Source of the DNA: Rhizobium sp. 32-5/1
Lineage (GTDB): Bacteria; Pseudomonadota; Alphaproteobacteria; Rhizobiales; Rhizobiaceae
Assembly: GCF_029537235.1 (NCBI RefSeq)
Contig: NZ_CP120638.1
Coordinates: 3,040,501-3,104,500 of the forward strand
Length of the DNA: 64,000 bases
Direction: 5' to 3'
Both the position numbers and the translations under genes were made by a program. The notes under the pieces were generated by a model. That model was given only the letters and a program-made list of their open reading frames with translations. It made no database searches and was not told where the DNA came from. This document shows positions 46,150 to 55,484 of this stretch, piece by piece (position 1 is the stretch's first letter; every line of letters begins with the position of its first letter).

Positions 46150-46212
46150 GCGGCGTGAAATACAGCGTTCCTCGCATCGGCGCAATTCCCCCGCTTTGCC
46201 GCACCTGTCGTC

Positions 46213-46680
46213 CTATTCCGGCGGGCGACCGTCCAGCGCCAGATACTGGTTGGAATATCTCCGCTCGCCGGTGACCTCCCTGCCGATCCAGTCCGGCAGG
46301 TCCGGCGTGTCGTCCTCGCTCGTCATCTCGACCTCGGCGATTACCAATCCCTGGAGGGCACCGTCATAGACATCCACTTCCCAGATAAACCCGCGAAAGG
46401 GCACGCGGTAGCGGGTTTTATCGATGACGATGCCGACGGCGAGATCGATCATGCCCTGTGCGTCCGCAAGCGGGATGACGTATTCGAATTCATCGCGCAC
46501 CAAGGCGCTCTTGCCGACTTTGACGGTCATCCGCGCCGTGGTACCATCGGCGATCCGCACCCGCACCGAACGGTCATCCATGGTCACGATATAGGCCTGC
46601 CGGAAGACGCTTCCCGCGTCGGCGTCCGGGCGCCAGCCGTCGCTCGACACCAGAAACTTGCGTTCGATCTCTTTGGCCAT
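46213..46680 (-). CDS. CYTH domain protein (inorganic triphosphatase-like)
   Basis: The 155-residue protein starts with the defining ExExK signature (EIERKFLV, with Glu4, Glu6 and Lys8). Further acidic and basic residues of the triphosphate tunnel follow ([25 protein letters not shown]). Single-domain CYTH proteins of this class hydrolyse inorganic triphosphate or thiamine triphosphate; which substrate is used is unknown. It is divergent from the KDPG aldolase gene across a 200-base gap with no clear regulatory signal. Confidence 0.92.
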   Translation of the reverse strand: MAKEIERKFLVSSDGWRPDADAGSVFRQAYIVTMDDRSVRVRIADGTTARMTVKVGKSALVRDEFEYVIPLADAQGMIDLAVGIVIDKTRYRVPFRGFIWEVDVYDGALQGLVIAEVEMTSEDDTPDLPDWIGREVTGERRYSNQYLALDGRPPE

Positions 46681-46880
46681 TCCAACTCCCGAACGAAATC
46701 TGCCAGCGTCCTGCCTTTGCTCGTTGGCAAATAGATGTAAACCTAAAGCAGGTTGTCAATGCGCTGTCGCCATGTACGTATAAACGCATACGACAGGCAA
46801 AGCCGGCTTTGGTCTCGACAAAGCGGATCGGCGAGCGTATTCGGGGTCCAACATTCAATCGTTTTAAAAGGCGTTTCGGC

Positions 46881-47519
46881 ATGAGCGAAAAAAACGACAA
46901 GCTCCTTTCCATCCTGAAATTGCAGCCGGTCGTTCCGGTTCTCGTGATCGATGATCTGGCCACTGCTGTGCCATTGGCACGCGCGCTCGTGGCCGGTGGC
47001 CTGAAAGCGATCGAAATCACGTTGCGCACGACGGCGGCACTGGAAGCCATCCGCGCTGTTGCCAATGAGGTCGAAGGCGCCGTTACCGGTGCCGGTACTA
47101 TTCTCAATGCCGCCCAGTATGAGGCCGCGGTCGAGGCCGGTTCGCAGTTCATCGTCAGCCCCGGCACGACGCAGGAACTGATCGACGCCGCAGCCGATTC
47201 CGAAGTGCCGCTCCTGCCGGGTGCGGCCACCGCGAGCGAAGTCATGGGTCTGCGCGAAGAAGGCTTCACCATGTTGAAGTTCTTCCCGGCCGAACAGGCA
47301 GGCGGCGCCGCCTATCTGAAATCGCTGTCCTCGCCACTCGCCGGCACGTTCTTCTGCCCGACAGGCGGGATTTCGCTGGCGAATGCCAAGGATTACCTGT
47401 CGCTGCCCAACGTCGTCTGCGTCGGCGGATCCTGGGTCGCGCCCAAGGAACTCGTCGCCAGGGGCGACTGGGCCGGCATCACCAAGCTTGCCTCCGAGGC
47501 CTTTGCCCTGCGCGGCTGA
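46881..47519 (+). CDS. eda: 2-dehydro-3-deoxyphosphogluconate (KDPG) aldolase
   Basis: The ATG at 46881 gives 212 residues; the frame is open to 46809, but the added residues do not look conserved. The Schiff-base lysine is at 133 in LKFFPAE and the catalytic glutamate at 45 in IEITLRT, as in the E. coli enzyme. It cleaves KDPG to pyruvate and glyceraldehyde 3-phosphate, the last step of the Entner-Doudoroff pathway, which is the main glucose route of rhizobia. The dehydratase gene edd is not visible. Confidence 0.94.
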   Translation: MSEKNDKLLSILKLQPVVPVLVIDDLATAVPLARALVAGGLKAIEITLRTTAALEAIRAVANEVEGAVTGAGTILNAAQYEAAVEAGSQFIVSPGTTQELIDAAADSEVPLLPGAATASEVMGLREEGFTMLKFFPAEQAGGAAYLKSLSSPLAGTFFCPTGGISLANAKDYLSLPNVVCVGGSWVAPKELVARGDWAGITKLASEAFALRG

Positions 47520-47652
47520 TGATGTCACGACCTGTTTATTTTCGAAGCCGGGCGGAAACGTCCGGCTTTGTCGTTTCCGTCATTCGATTGTATTTCCGCT
47601 CCTGCATTCCTATGTTCCCACGAACCTCAACACGGGACGGAGTGAGATACAT

Positions 47653-48435
47653 ATGTTCGACGCTAAAAAATTGCTGGACCAGTTGCTGGGCTCTCAGGTT
47701 CCGGGTGCCGGCGGCACGGTCCGCGATCGCGCCGGCCAGTTGACGCAACTGGCCAAGGACAATCCGCTGAAGACGGCAGGTCTTGCCGCCGTGTTGCTCG
47801 GCACGGGCACGGGCCGCGATATCGCCGGTGGTGCCCTCAAGCTCGGTGGCCTCGCCGCCATCGCCGGGCTCGGATACCAGGCCTACAAGAATTACCAGGC
47901 AGGACAGACGCCGGTCGCCGCCGATGCGCCAGCGCAGTCGACACCGGTTCTTTTGCCGCCGCCAGCCGATTCGGGTTTCAGCGCCGAGCCTGAGGTCATG
48001 CGCAATGATTTCGTCCTTGTGCTCGTTCGAGCCATGATTGCCGCTGCCCGCGCCGACGGCCATATCGATGATACCGAGCGCGCCCGCATCATGGACAAGG
48101 TCAAGTTGTCCGGCCTTGATTCGGAAGCCGAGAGCTTCCTGCGGGACGAATTGAGCAAGCCCGTCGATCTCGATGCCATGGTTTCGGCGGCAAAGACCGA
48201 GGAAGAACGCGTGGAGCTTTACACGGCTTCGCGCCTGGCGATTGATGCCGACAATCGCGCAGAACGCGGTTATCTCGATCAGCTGGCCGGTCGTCTCGGT
48301 CTGGCAGACGCCCTGATCGATCACATCGAAGCCACGGTTTCGGCGGCAAAGACCGGGGCTATCGAAGTGCAACCGGCCCAGACACAGACGTCCGTGCCGC
48401 AGGTTGGCGAAACGCCGATCAAGTCGCCCTGGTAA
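47653..48435 (+). CDS. TerB-like/DUF533 family protein
   Basis: The ATG at 47653 gives 260 residues; longer frames begin inside eda. A glycine-rich, weakly hydrophobic segment near residues 55-80 (LGGLAAIAGLGYQAYKNYQ) resembles DUF533 proteins, and the C-terminal half has the TerB signature RADGHIDDTERARIM. Such proteins are linked to tellurite resistance or to envelope stress, without proven biochemistry. It follows eda by 134 bases; whether they are cotranscribed is unclear. Confidence 0.87.
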   Translation: MFDAKKLLDQLLGSQVPGAGGTVRDRAGQLTQLAKDNPLKTAGLAAVLLGTGTGRDIAGGALKLGGLAAIAGLGYQAYKNYQAGQTPVAADAPAQSTPVLLPPPADSGFSAEPEVMRNDFVLVLVRAMIAAARADGHIDDTERARIMDKVKLSGLDSEAESFLRDELSKPVDLDAMVSAAKTEEERVELYTASRLAIDADNRAERGYLDQLAGRLGLADALIDHIEATVSAAKTGAIEVQPAQTQTSVPQVGETPIKSPW

Positions 48436-48473
48436 TTTCCGCCGCCTTTTTAGGAAAAACGGATCTATAAAAC

Positions 48474-48497
48474 TTGCGGCGCGTCGAAGCGCCGCAA
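48474..48497. terminator. Hairpin after the TerB-like gene
   Basis: Perfect 9-base arms TTGCGGCGC (48474-48482) and GCGCCGCAA (48489-48497) enclose GTCGAA, 39 bases after the stop. A T-rich tail (GTTTTATAG) lies on the minus-strand side, whereas the plus-strand side is weakly T-rich; the direction of use is unclear. Confidence 0.55.
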
Positions 48498-48625
48498 CTT
48501 CAATACCCTGTCGTCGGGCTTTACTGAGAGCCGCTTTCGGGGCATGGCTGTCGCCACTGGATGCAACATCCGCAGCGCAGCAAAGCTGCTGACGAAAATT
48601 CGGCCACTGACCCTAAGGATACAGC

Positions 48626-48841
48626 ATGACCGATCCGGTCCAGAAAGAACGCTCGCCGGCAATCGCAGCTGCCATCATCCTCATCGTCGTTTGTGTCGGA
48701 TTTTTCTTCCTGCCGCCGATGATGCTGTGGCTTGGTGATTTTTCGCCGTGGCTGGCCGCCGTGTTCGGCAGTCTTTTCGTGCTGGGTTTCTTCATTATCT
48801 TCTGGCTGCGCGCCCGGTATCAGCGTCGGCGCGGTCTTTGA
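48626..48841 (+). CDS. Small two-helix membrane protein, conserved in rhizobia, function unknown
   Basis: The ATG at 48626, with AAGGA upstream, gives 71 residues. Two hydrophobic helices (AAAIILIVVCVGFFFLPPMMLW and AAVFGSLFVLGFFIIFWL) are followed by a basic RARYQRRR tail. I recognise the type as a small rhizobial inner-membrane protein but no function. It converges on the nickel/cobalt exporter gene, with six bases between stops. Confidence 0.65.
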   Translation: MTDPVQKERSPAIAAAIILIVVCVGFFFLPPMMLWLGDFSPWLAAVFGSLFVLGFFIIFWLRARYQRRRGL

Positions 48842-48847
48842 TCGAGC

Positions 48848-49888
48848 TCAAGCCTGCAGGGACGCGCCGAGCAGGATCAGGCCGAGCACCAGAACGAGCA
48901 GGGCACCGGCAATTTCGATGCCGTTCCCGACCCTGACGGCCACCGCCTCGCTCGAGGTATAACGCACCGCAAATCCCTTTGCCGTGACGGCCATGGTCGC
49001 CAGAAGCGAAACGGTCATCGCCGTACCGATCGACATGGCGAAGACGGAAAGAATGCCACCGAGATAAAGCCCGTTCAACAGCGCGAAGCTCAGCACGATC
49101 AGCGCGCCGGAGCAGGGCCGCAAACCGACGGCAATAATTGCGGACCAGGCCTCGCGCAGCGCGAAACGATCGCCTCTCAGCATCGCCGGATCAGGCGCAT
49201 GCGCATGGCCGCATGTATCGCAAACCTCGCCATGCGCGTGGTTTTGGTGGCCATGGTTATGCGCATGATGGTCGCGGTTGTGATGCGTGTGCTCATGATG
49301 GTTATCGTGAGAATGGCCGTGGTCCTGCACCGCCGCCCGGCTTGCCGCCATCGCGCGTAATTTTCGAAACAGCAGCCAGCCGCCGAACGCCGAGATCAGG
49401 CCGAAGCTCACGACCTCAAGGAAATGCGTCGCCTGCGTCATCGAGATCGAGGAACCGCGCAGGACGAGATAGGTGGCGCCCACCAAAAGGATGGCAACGA
49501 TGCCCTGCAGGAAGGAGGACAGGAAGGACAGCAGCACGCCGCGCTTCAGTTCGGTTTCGTTGGCAATCATGTAGGAGGAGATCACTGCCTTGCCGTGGCC
49601 CGGGCCCGCTGCGTGGAAGACGCCATAGGCGAAGGACAGGCCGACGAGCGAGGTCAGTTGCCACGGGTTTTCCCGCATGCCTTTCAAGGCACCGGTCAGG
49701 GTGTGGTAGAAGCTCTGCTGCTCCATATTGACCCAGGAGAAGAAGCCACCGAACAGGCCCGTCGTCTTGAAGGCCGGTTCCGCCGTGCCGATCCCGAGCG
49801 GCGACTGGGCATGGGCAACGGCCACGAAAGCAGCGGTGAGGCAAAGCGCGATCGTTGCGACACGAGCGGCAGTTCCCGTTTTCAGCAT
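48848..49888 (-). CDS. NicO/RcnA family nickel/cobalt exporter
   Basis: The 346-residue protein has an N-terminal signal-like helix, the family motif FHAAGPGHGKAVISSY near residue 92, six or more helices and a long cytoplasmic loop of alternating histidines (about residues 193-222) that probably binds metal, followed by CDTCGHAHAPD. The AVGLRPCSGALIVL helix is typical of the family. It should move nickel or cobalt out of the cell. Its start overlaps the end of the DUF1007 gene by seven bases, so the two are coupled. Confidence 0.9.
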   Translation of the reverse strand: MLKTGTAARVATIALCLTAAFVAVAHAQSPLGIGTAEPAFKTTGLFGGFFSWVNMEQQSFYHTLTGALKGMRENPWQLTSLVGLSFAYGVFHAAGPGHGKAVISSYMIANETELKRGVLLSFLSSFLQGIVAILLVGATYLVLRGSSISMTQATHFLEVVSFGLISAFGGWLLFRKLRAMAASRAAVQDHGHSHDNHHEHTHHNRDHHAHNHGHQNHAHGEVCDTCGHAHAPDPAMLRGDRFALREAWSAIIAVGLRPCSGALIVLSFALLNGLYLGGILSVFAMSIGTAMTVSLLATMAVTAKGFAVRYTSSEAVAVRVGNGIEIAGALLVLVLGLILLGASLQA

Positions 49889-50523
49889 GTCAGCTCCATG
49901 CGGGTGGCAAACATCTTCGACATGTCGGTGCCTGTTGGATCGGTGAAAAAGGCGTCCGTCAGGCTGCTCTGGTTCTGGGCGAGAACTTCGTCCGGATCGG
50001 GCCGCACCACCTTGTGCGCGCAGGCGTTGACCTTGTCGCCGACCAGAACAAGATCCTCGTCGGTCGGAAAATCCATGGCCGTATACATCGACGGATCATA
50101 GACGCCGAAGGACATCTTACCCTTCAACGCAACCGTTTCTGCCGGCTTGACGCTGAAGAACAGGAGCAGCTGGCCGTCCTTGTAGTCGGCATGGATTTCC
50201 GCCGGTTTCAGGACTTTCACGTTCTTGCCGTTGTCGAGGATGGTTGTGTAATAATCATATTCCTGTAGGGAATCGAGAACCGTCTTGCCGACTTCCGCCA
50301 GTTCGTCTGGCTCAAGTTGCGCGTTGGAATTCTTGTCGAAATCGAGCACCACGCTGGAGGAAAACAATTCGTCGAACCGCCAGATGTTGCGTAGCTCGCT
50401 GATCTCGTTCTTGTCGTCGGAGACGATTTCAAGACGGGCCTCGGCAAAGATATGCGGGTGCGCGAAGGCGAGCGACGGCGTCAAAGCCAGTGCTGCAGCG
50501 AGTGTCCAGAACTTTGCCTTCAT
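49882..50523 (-). CDS. DUF1007 family periplasmic protein, partner of the NicO exporter
   Basis: The 213-residue protein has a signal peptide (LAAALALTPSLAFA) followed directly by the family's HPHIF motif at residues 22-26, which can bind metal through its N-terminal histidines, and the EPDELAEVGK and FYVKPAE-like segments typical of DUF1007. Proteins of this family lie next to NicO/RcnA exporters in many alphaproteobacteria and are thought to hand over or sense metal. The 84-base gap upstream contains an 11-base direct repeat. Confidence 0.87.
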   Translation of the reverse strand: MKAKFWTLAAALALTPSLAFAHPHIFAEARLEIVSDDKNEISELRNIWRFDELFSSSVVLDFDKNSNAQLEPDELAEVGKTVLDSLQEYDYYTTILDNGKNVKVLKPAEIHADYKDGQLLLFFSVKPAETVALKGKMSFGVYDPSMYTAMDFPTDEDLVLVGDKVNACAHKVVRPDPDEVLAQNQSSLTDAFFTDPTGTDMSKMFATRMELTC

Positions 50524-50607
50524 CGCGCCGTCATTCCGTTTGCCTGTGCCGAAGCAGTGTGGGTTGGACTTCCTTGTAGCGGAATTGGGACGGAATTGGG
50601 ACCCCGA

Positions 50608-51501
50608 TCAGGCGTTCTTCCGGAACCAGGCATGCAGGAAATCCACCAGCGTGCGCACCTTGGCCGGCAGATAGCGCCGGTGTGGATAGATGGCATAGAT
50701 GCCGCGATCCTTGGGCAGATAGTCTTCCAGCAGCGAGACAAGCGTGCCGGCGGCAATTTTCGGCCGGGCGATGAATTCCGGAACGCCGGAGACGCCGAGG
50801 CCCGATTCGGCTGCACGCACCGAAGCCAGAGGGCTGTTGACCTCGATCGGGCCGGCAACGGGAACGCTGAAGCCTGAGCCATCCTTTTCGATAAAGCGCC
50901 AGTTGCTGTAGGAGCGGCCATTCGTGTCGATGATGCAGGGCACGCGCGACAGGTCGGACGGATGGCGGATCGGCCCATGCCGCTCCAGAAAATCCGGCGA
51001 GGCGCAGTAGTTGATGTGAAAATCATCAAGCTTGCGGGCAATCAGCGTTGAATCTTCCAGCTTGGTGATGCGGATGGCGACATCGAAACCCTCTTCGACC
51101 AGATCGACGAAACGGTCGTCGGAGACGATGTCAAGCGCAAGCTCCGGATGTTCCTTGGCGAAATCGATCAGCGACTGGCCGATATCCGCATCGATGAAGG
51201 TGCGCGGCGCGGTGATCCGCAGCTTGCCCTTGAGATCGGAATTGTTGGCGCGCACGAGGTCGGCCAGGTTGTCGATTTCCTTCAGGATTTCCGACGCCGT
51301 CCGGTAATAGGTATGGCCGGCTTCCGTCAGCGAGAATTGCCGGGTCGTGCGATTGAGCAGGAGCGCGCCGAGTTCGTCTTCAAGCTCGCGAACGTATTTT
51401 GACAGAAGGGCCTTCGAGCGGCCGATCCGCCGGGCCGCAGCCGAAAAGCCCTCCGCATCGACAACGTCGATGAAGGCACGAATCCGGGTGAGAGTGTCCA
51501 T
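50608..51501 (-). CDS. LysR family transcriptional regulator
   Basis: The 297-residue protein has a LysR helix-turn-helix in residues 1-60 (TRIRAFIDVVDAEGFSAAARRI, LSKYVRELEDELGALLLNR) and a C-terminal effector domain of the periplasmic-binding-protein type. It precedes the DUF1007-nicO genes on the same strand with 84 bases between; whether it regulates them is not clear. No divergent target gene is close, as the next gene on the plus strand starts 700 bases away. Confidence 0.9.
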   Translation of the reverse strand: MDTLTRIRAFIDVVDAEGFSAAARRIGRSKALLSKYVRELEDELGALLLNRTTRQFSLTEAGHTYYRTASEILKEIDNLADLVRANNSDLKGKLRITAPRTFIDADIGQSLIDFAKEHPELALDIVSDDRFVDLVEEGFDVAIRITKLEDSTLIARKLDDFHINYCASPDFLERHGPIRHPSDLSRVPCIIDTNGRSYSNWRFIEKDGSGFSVPVAGPIEVNSPLASVRAAESGLGVSGVPEFIARPKIAAGTLVSLLEDYLPKDRGIYAIYPHRRYLPAKVRTLVDFLHAWFRKNA

Positions 51502-51849
51502 GACTTGTGCTCCTTGCTCGGTCGTGCGGAACGCCGCTGCTTGTGATTCGATCGCATCTCGGCATCACCCCGAAAACTTATGCAAAGAAGGGGTTTGCTG
51601 ACTTTGTTGTGCCAGGTCAAAATTCTACTGGAATTTCTAAAGTAAAATCTTTGAAATTCAGTGGCTTGCCTCGCGATTTCGTGGTGGCCGCATTGTTCAG
51701 GAAATTTGAACGATCGCGCCGAGTTCGTCCAGAGGAAAAATTCAAAGGCGATTTTGAAAAAGCCTTGATTACGACAATGTTTTTTCTTATCTCAACGTCA
51801 GCCCAAAGTCGCACGTGCCCATGGCTGTCCGCCGACCCTCGAATTTGGT
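51502..51849. other. Gene-free AT-richer segment upstream of the LysR gene
   Basis: No credible protein or RNA is seen. A loose inverted repeat (ACTGGAATTTCTAAAG at 51627-51642 against CTTTGAAATTCAGT at 51649-51662) lies about 125 bases upstream of the LysR start. It could be an operator or simply AT-rich sequence. The following part to 52202 is the leader of the decarboxylase gene. Confidence 0.4.
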
Positions 51850-52200
51850 GAGGAAATCGGTAAGGTACCTGGAACTAACCCCTCCAGTCGCTATTCCGGC
51901 CAACCGGAAAATGCGAGGACATCTGAAGCAACGACGGTGCGGGCCTTTTTGTTCTCTTCCGGCTTTCCATCAGCCGGGGTTACTGAAGAGGCACACCTTC
52001 ATTGCCGGAAGTGCGGGCGGGTCACCCCTCCAATCCATGGCAGACAAAGCCGGATATGAGCCTAGGCGGGCTTGTATCCACAATCAGCGCATCATGCGCA
52101 TGTCTGGATCCGGGGTTTCCACCGGCTGGTTCCAGGTCGTGTTCATGTATGCCCTTTGTCCTCCGGTTTTTCCGGAGCGTTTGGAATATGGGGAATACAG
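51850..52200 (+). ncRNA. Probable speF-type leader RNA of the ornithine decarboxylase gene
   Basis: About 350 bases without a gene precede the decarboxylase. They include several potential hairpins, for example CTCCGG/CCGGAG at 52161-52176 with a TTTT loop, 26 bases before the ATG. Alphaproteobacterial ornithine decarboxylase genes are known to carry a conserved structured leader called the speF motif, and this gene is of that family and class. I infer its presence from position and gene type; I could not align it to the published model here. End points are approximate. Confidence 0.6.
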
Positions 52201-52202
52201 CT

Positions 52203-53336
52203 ATGACGACTGCACGCATCATCGACTTCATCAACACCCGACGTCCCGAAGGCCCTTGCCTGGTCGTGGACCTCAATGTCGTCGCCGGCAATTTCAACGC
52301 CTTCAAGCATGCGCTGCCGGACAGCTCGATTTATTATGCCGTCAAGGCAAATCCGGCCCCCGAGATTCTGCGCCTTCTCGCCGGTCTCGGCTCCAATTTC
52401 GATTGCGCCGGTGTGGCTGAAATCGAAATGGCACTGAACGCCGGTGCGACTGCCGCTCGCATCTCCTACGGCAACACGATCAAGAAAGAACGTGATATCG
52501 CCAAGGCGCATGCGCTCGGCGTGTCCCTCTTTGCGGTCGACAGCCATGAGGAAGTCGAAAAGATCGCCAGGGCCGCTCCGGGAGCCCGCGTATTCTGCCG
52601 CGTCCTGACGGATGGCGAAGGTGCCGAATGGCCGCTGTCGCGCAAGTTCGGCTGCGTGCCGCAGATGGCCGTCGACGTGCTCGTCTACGCCCACCAGCTC
52701 GGCCTCGTCTCGCACGGCGTCTCGTTCCATGTTGGTTCGCAGATGACCAAGGTCGATGCCTGGGATTCGGCCCTTGCCGATGCCAAGCGCGTCTTCGTTT
52801 CGCTGGCCAAGCAGGGCATTGAGCTGAAGATGGTCAATATGGGCGGTGGCTTTCCGACGAAGTACCTGAAGGACGTGCCGACGGCGGAAGCCTACGGCCA
52901 GGCGATCTTCGGTTCGCTGCGCAAGCACTTCGGCAACAACATTCCGGAGACCATCATCGAGCCCGGTCGCGGCATGGTCGGCAATGCCGGTGTGATCAAG
53001 GCGGAAGTCGTTCTGATTTCGAAGAAGTCGGACAATGACAACCACCGCTGGGTTTTCCTCGATATCGGAAAATTCGGCGGTCTCGCCGAAACCATGGACG
53101 AGGCGATCCGCTACCCGATCCGCACTGCCCATGACGGCGACGTCATGGAGCCGTGCGTGCTGGCCGGCCCGACCTGCGATTCGGCAGACGTGCTGTACGA
53201 GAAGAACATGTATCCGCTGCCGATCTCGCTTTCGATCGGTGACGAAGTTCTGATCGAGGGCACGGGCGCCTACACGACGACTTACTCGGCCGTCGCCTTC
53301 AACGGCTTCGATCCGCTGAAGTCTTACGTCATCTAA
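52203..53336 (+). CDS. odc: Ornithine/lysine decarboxylase, PLP type III fold (Odc2-like)
   Basis: The ATG at 52203 gives 377 residues, the size of rhizobial Odc2. The PLP-binding lysine is at about 48 in YYAVKANPAPE, the phosphate-binding NMGGGFPTKY at about 220, and the active-site cysteine in GPTCDSADVL near 320. It decarboxylates ornithine, and probably lysine to a lesser extent, giving putrescine or cadaverine for polyamine synthesis. It is followed by an acetyltransferase gene and preceded by the long leader. Confidence 0.93.
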   Translation: MTTARIIDFINTRRPEGPCLVVDLNVVAGNFNAFKHALPDSSIYYAVKANPAPEILRLLAGLGSNFDCAGVAEIEMALNAGATAARISYGNTIKKERDIAKAHALGVSLFAVDSHEEVEKIARAAPGARVFCRVLTDGEGAEWPLSRKFGCVPQMAVDVLVYAHQLGLVSHGVSFHVGSQMTKVDAWDSALADAKRVFVSLAKQGIELKMVNMGGGFPTKYLKDVPTAEAYGQAIFGSLRKHFGNNIPETIIEPGRGMVGNAGVIKAEVVLISKKSDNDNHRWVFLDIGKFGGLAETMDEAIRYPIRTAHDGDVMEPCVLAGPTCDSADVLYEKNMYPLPISLSIGDEVLIEGTGAYTTTYSAVAFNGFDPLKSYVI

Positions 53337-53438
53337 CGGGCGTCATCTGATCCTGCCAGCCCCGTAACCAGCCGGGGTGGCACCTTCACAATTCATCATA
53401 ACCGCCGCTAACTACGGTATTGGGTACGGGAGGCCGAC

Positions 53439-54029
53439 ATGGCCGCTGTTCTTGATTCTGTCCGCGCCTATTTTGCGCAGAATGCCTTCACCATCGACCT
53501 TGAAAACGCCGGCGACGTCGTCGCGCGCGAAAACCTGCTTGACCGCGCCATGGGTCCAGGCCGCCGCCGCAAGTCGTCCGAGACGCTGCGCCGCAACCGC
53601 GTGCCGGCCGAAGGTCTGGCACTGGTCGCCCGCGACGAGGACGGTCACGTCATCGGTACGGTTCGCCTTTGGAACGTCCATGCCGGTATCAGCCAGGAAG
53701 GCAATGCCGTCGATGCGCTGCTGCTCGGCCCGCTGGCCGTCGATGCCGCGCATGAAGGCAAGGGCATTGGTGGCGCGTTGATGCGGGCCGTGATCACCGA
53801 AGCCAAGAAGCGCGGCCACGGCGCTATCCTGCTTGTCGGCGATGCCGCCTATTACGAGCGTTTTGGATTCTTTGCCCACAACGCGCAGCATCTCGTGATG
53901 CCCGGCCCATTCGAGCGCAGCCGTTTCCTTGGCCTCGAGCTCAAGGCAGGCTGGCTGGGTGGTGCGGCCGGCATGCTGGTCGCCACCGGCCGCAAGCTGA
54001 TGCAGGCGCCGATGAAGCGGGCCGCCTAA
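53439..54029 (+). CDS. GNAT family N-acetyltransferase
   Basis: The 196-residue protein has the GNAT acetyl-CoA motif in LAVDAAHEGKGIGGALMRAVI and the following YYERFGFF helix-strand. Substrate unknown. It starts 103 bases after the decarboxylase and is closed by a strong terminator, so an operon with the decarboxylase is likely; polyamine or lysine-derived amine acetylation is a reasonable guess but only from context. Confidence 0.88.
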   Translation: MAAVLDSVRAYFAQNAFTIDLENAGDVVARENLLDRAMGPGRRRKSSETLRRNRVPAEGLALVARDEDGHVIGTVRLWNVHAGISQEGNAVDALLLGPLAVDAAHEGKGIGGALMRAVITEAKKRGHGAILLVGDAAYYERFGFFAHNAQHLVMPGPFERSRFLGLELKAGWLGGAAGMLVATGRKLMQAPMKRAA

Positions 54030-54051
54030 GCTGAACTTGGGTGATTTGGCG

Positions 54052-54084
54052 AAACGACCGGATATTCCAGTATCCGGTCGTTTT
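54052..54084 (+). terminator. Strong intrinsic terminator after the acetyltransferase
   Basis: Perfect 13-base arms AAACGACCGGATA (54052-54064) and TATCCGGTCGTTT (54071-54083) around a TTCCAG loop, then TTTTCGTT. It ends the odc-acetyltransferase unit. Confidence 0.88.
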
Positions 54085-54295
54085 CGTTGAAATCCGCCCG
54101 GCATGCCGGAAATTGACATTTCGAACCTCATCTTGTAGCTAACGATCACGGGTGAGAGCCCCGGCCGTCCGCAAGCCACTGGCTTTGGTGAAGTCTCTCC
54201 GAATACATCCACTCGTTCATCCATCATCATGGCATGCGAACTGGCGGCAATGCGGATCCCTCCGAAAGATTGCATGCGAATGCTGGAGAACCGTC

Positions 54296-54739
54296 ATGCG
54301 TGGAACAACCCCACTCCCATCTCTCGAAGCCCTGAAGGATCAGGCGAAGCGTCTGCGCTCGTCTCTTACTGCCAGGGGTGGAGACGTCAGTCACTCGAAA
54401 GCGCTGGAGATCATAGCGATCCAGCATGGTTTTCGTGACTGGAACACCTTGCACGCCGCCGTCGGCAATCGTCCGCCGCTCAATCCCTATATGCTGGGAT
54501 CGCGGGTAAAGGGCCACTATCTCGGCCAGCCCTTCGAGGCCGAAATTCTTGGCGTCCAGGCTCTCACGTCCCATCCGGGCCGCTTCCGGTTGACCTTGAA
54601 CTTCACTGAAGCTGTGGATGTCGTCACCTTCGAAAGCTTCTCGGCCTTTCGCAAACGGGTGAATTGCACCATCGACGAGACCGGCCGCACCAGGGAGAAG
54701 ACCTCGAACGGCAGGCCACATCTCGAATTGATGTGGTGA
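54296..54739 (+). CDS. Glyoxalase-related domain protein
   Basis: The ATG at 54296, with GGAG nine bases upstream, gives 147 residues; the open frame extends upstream but without conserved residues. The first half (SLEALKDQAKRLRSSLTARGGDVSHSKALEIIA-type helices and HGFRDWNTLHAAV) resembles the glyoxalase-related protein domain found in small proteobacterial proteins. The second half is beta-rich (FRLTLNFTEAVDVVTFESF). No catalytic role is established. It converges on the methyltransferase-like gene. Confidence 0.6.
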   Translation: MRGTTPLPSLEALKDQAKRLRSSLTARGGDVSHSKALEIIAIQHGFRDWNTLHAAVGNRPPLNPYMLGSRVKGHYLGQPFEAEILGVQALTSHPGRFRLTLNFTEAVDVVTFESFSAFRKRVNCTIDETGRTREKTSNGRPHLELMW

Positions 54740-54756
54740 AGGCTCCGTCGGGAGCG

Positions 54757-55437
54757 TCAGCCGCCGCTCTTGACCGCCAGCCAGATCGTGTGGCGGGCGC
54801 CGCCGCGCTTGCCGTTGGCGCGCACGCTCACTTCCTCTGCCGTAAAACCCGCCGTCTTCAACCTTCGCGTAAACTGGTTGTCGGGGGCCGAGGACCAGAC
54901 AGCGAGAACGCCACCGGGGCGGAGGGCGGCCTTCGCGGCATGGAGGCCGGAGAGATTATAAATATCGTCATTGGCCGGCCGTGTCAGTGCCTCGGGTCCG
55001 TTGTCAACGTCGAGCAGGATTGCGTCATAGGCGTTGCGCTCGGATCGGATCAGGGCGCCGACATCGGTTTCGCGGATCGTCACCCGCGGATCGGCGAGGC
55101 TGCTGCCGAAAACCTCAGCCATCGGACCGCGAGCCCAGGCGACCACGGCCGGCACGAGTTCAGCAACGACGATTTCGGCTGTCTCCCCAATTTCGGCCAG
55201 CGCCGCACGCAGGGTGAAGCCCATGCCGAGGCCACCGATCAGGATGCGCGGTTGCGGGGCACTTCTGATGCGGTCGCAAGACAGCTTGGCGAGCGCTTCC
55301 TCCGAGCCGCTCAGCCGGCTGTTCATCAACTCGTTGGTCCCGAGCATGATCGAGAATTCCGCGCCGCGCTGCTTCAGGCGAAGCTCGTCGGTTCCACCCG
55401 GCATCTTGGCAGTATCGAGCACGGTCCAGGGGATCAT
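54757..55437 (-). CDS. Spermidine synthase-like class I methyltransferase-fold protein
   Basis: The ATG at 55437 gives 226 residues; the longer frame upstream overlaps the WD40 gene. The nucleotide-binding LIGGLGMGFTLRAAL motif is near residue 67, then a VVAELVPAVVAWARGP strand and DAILLDVDNGPEALTR. These fit the spermidine synthase/SAM-methyltransferase fold, but key polyamine-binding residues were not confirmed. Substrate unknown. It follows the WD40 gene by 48 bases on the same strand. Confidence 0.78.
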   Translation of the reverse strand: MIPWTVLDTAKMPGGTDELRLKQRGAEFSIMLGTNELMNSRLSGSEEALAKLSCDRIRSAPQPRILIGGLGMGFTLRAALAEIGETAEIVVAELVPAVVAWARGPMAEVFGSSLADPRVTIRETDVGALIRSERNAYDAILLDVDNGPEALTRPANDDIYNLSGLHAAKAALRPGGVLAVWSSAPDNQFTRRLKTAGFTAEEVSVRANGKRGGARHTIWLAVKSGG

Positions 55438-55484
55438 CGCTTGCTCTTCCGGTGCGGCGGCGGCTGACTGCCGGCGCTCTTGTT

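Noticed and set aside
50524..50607. A cobalamin or nickel riboswitch before DUF1007-nicO
   Set aside because: The gap is only 84 bases, far too short for a cobalamin riboswitch, and no conserved box is present.
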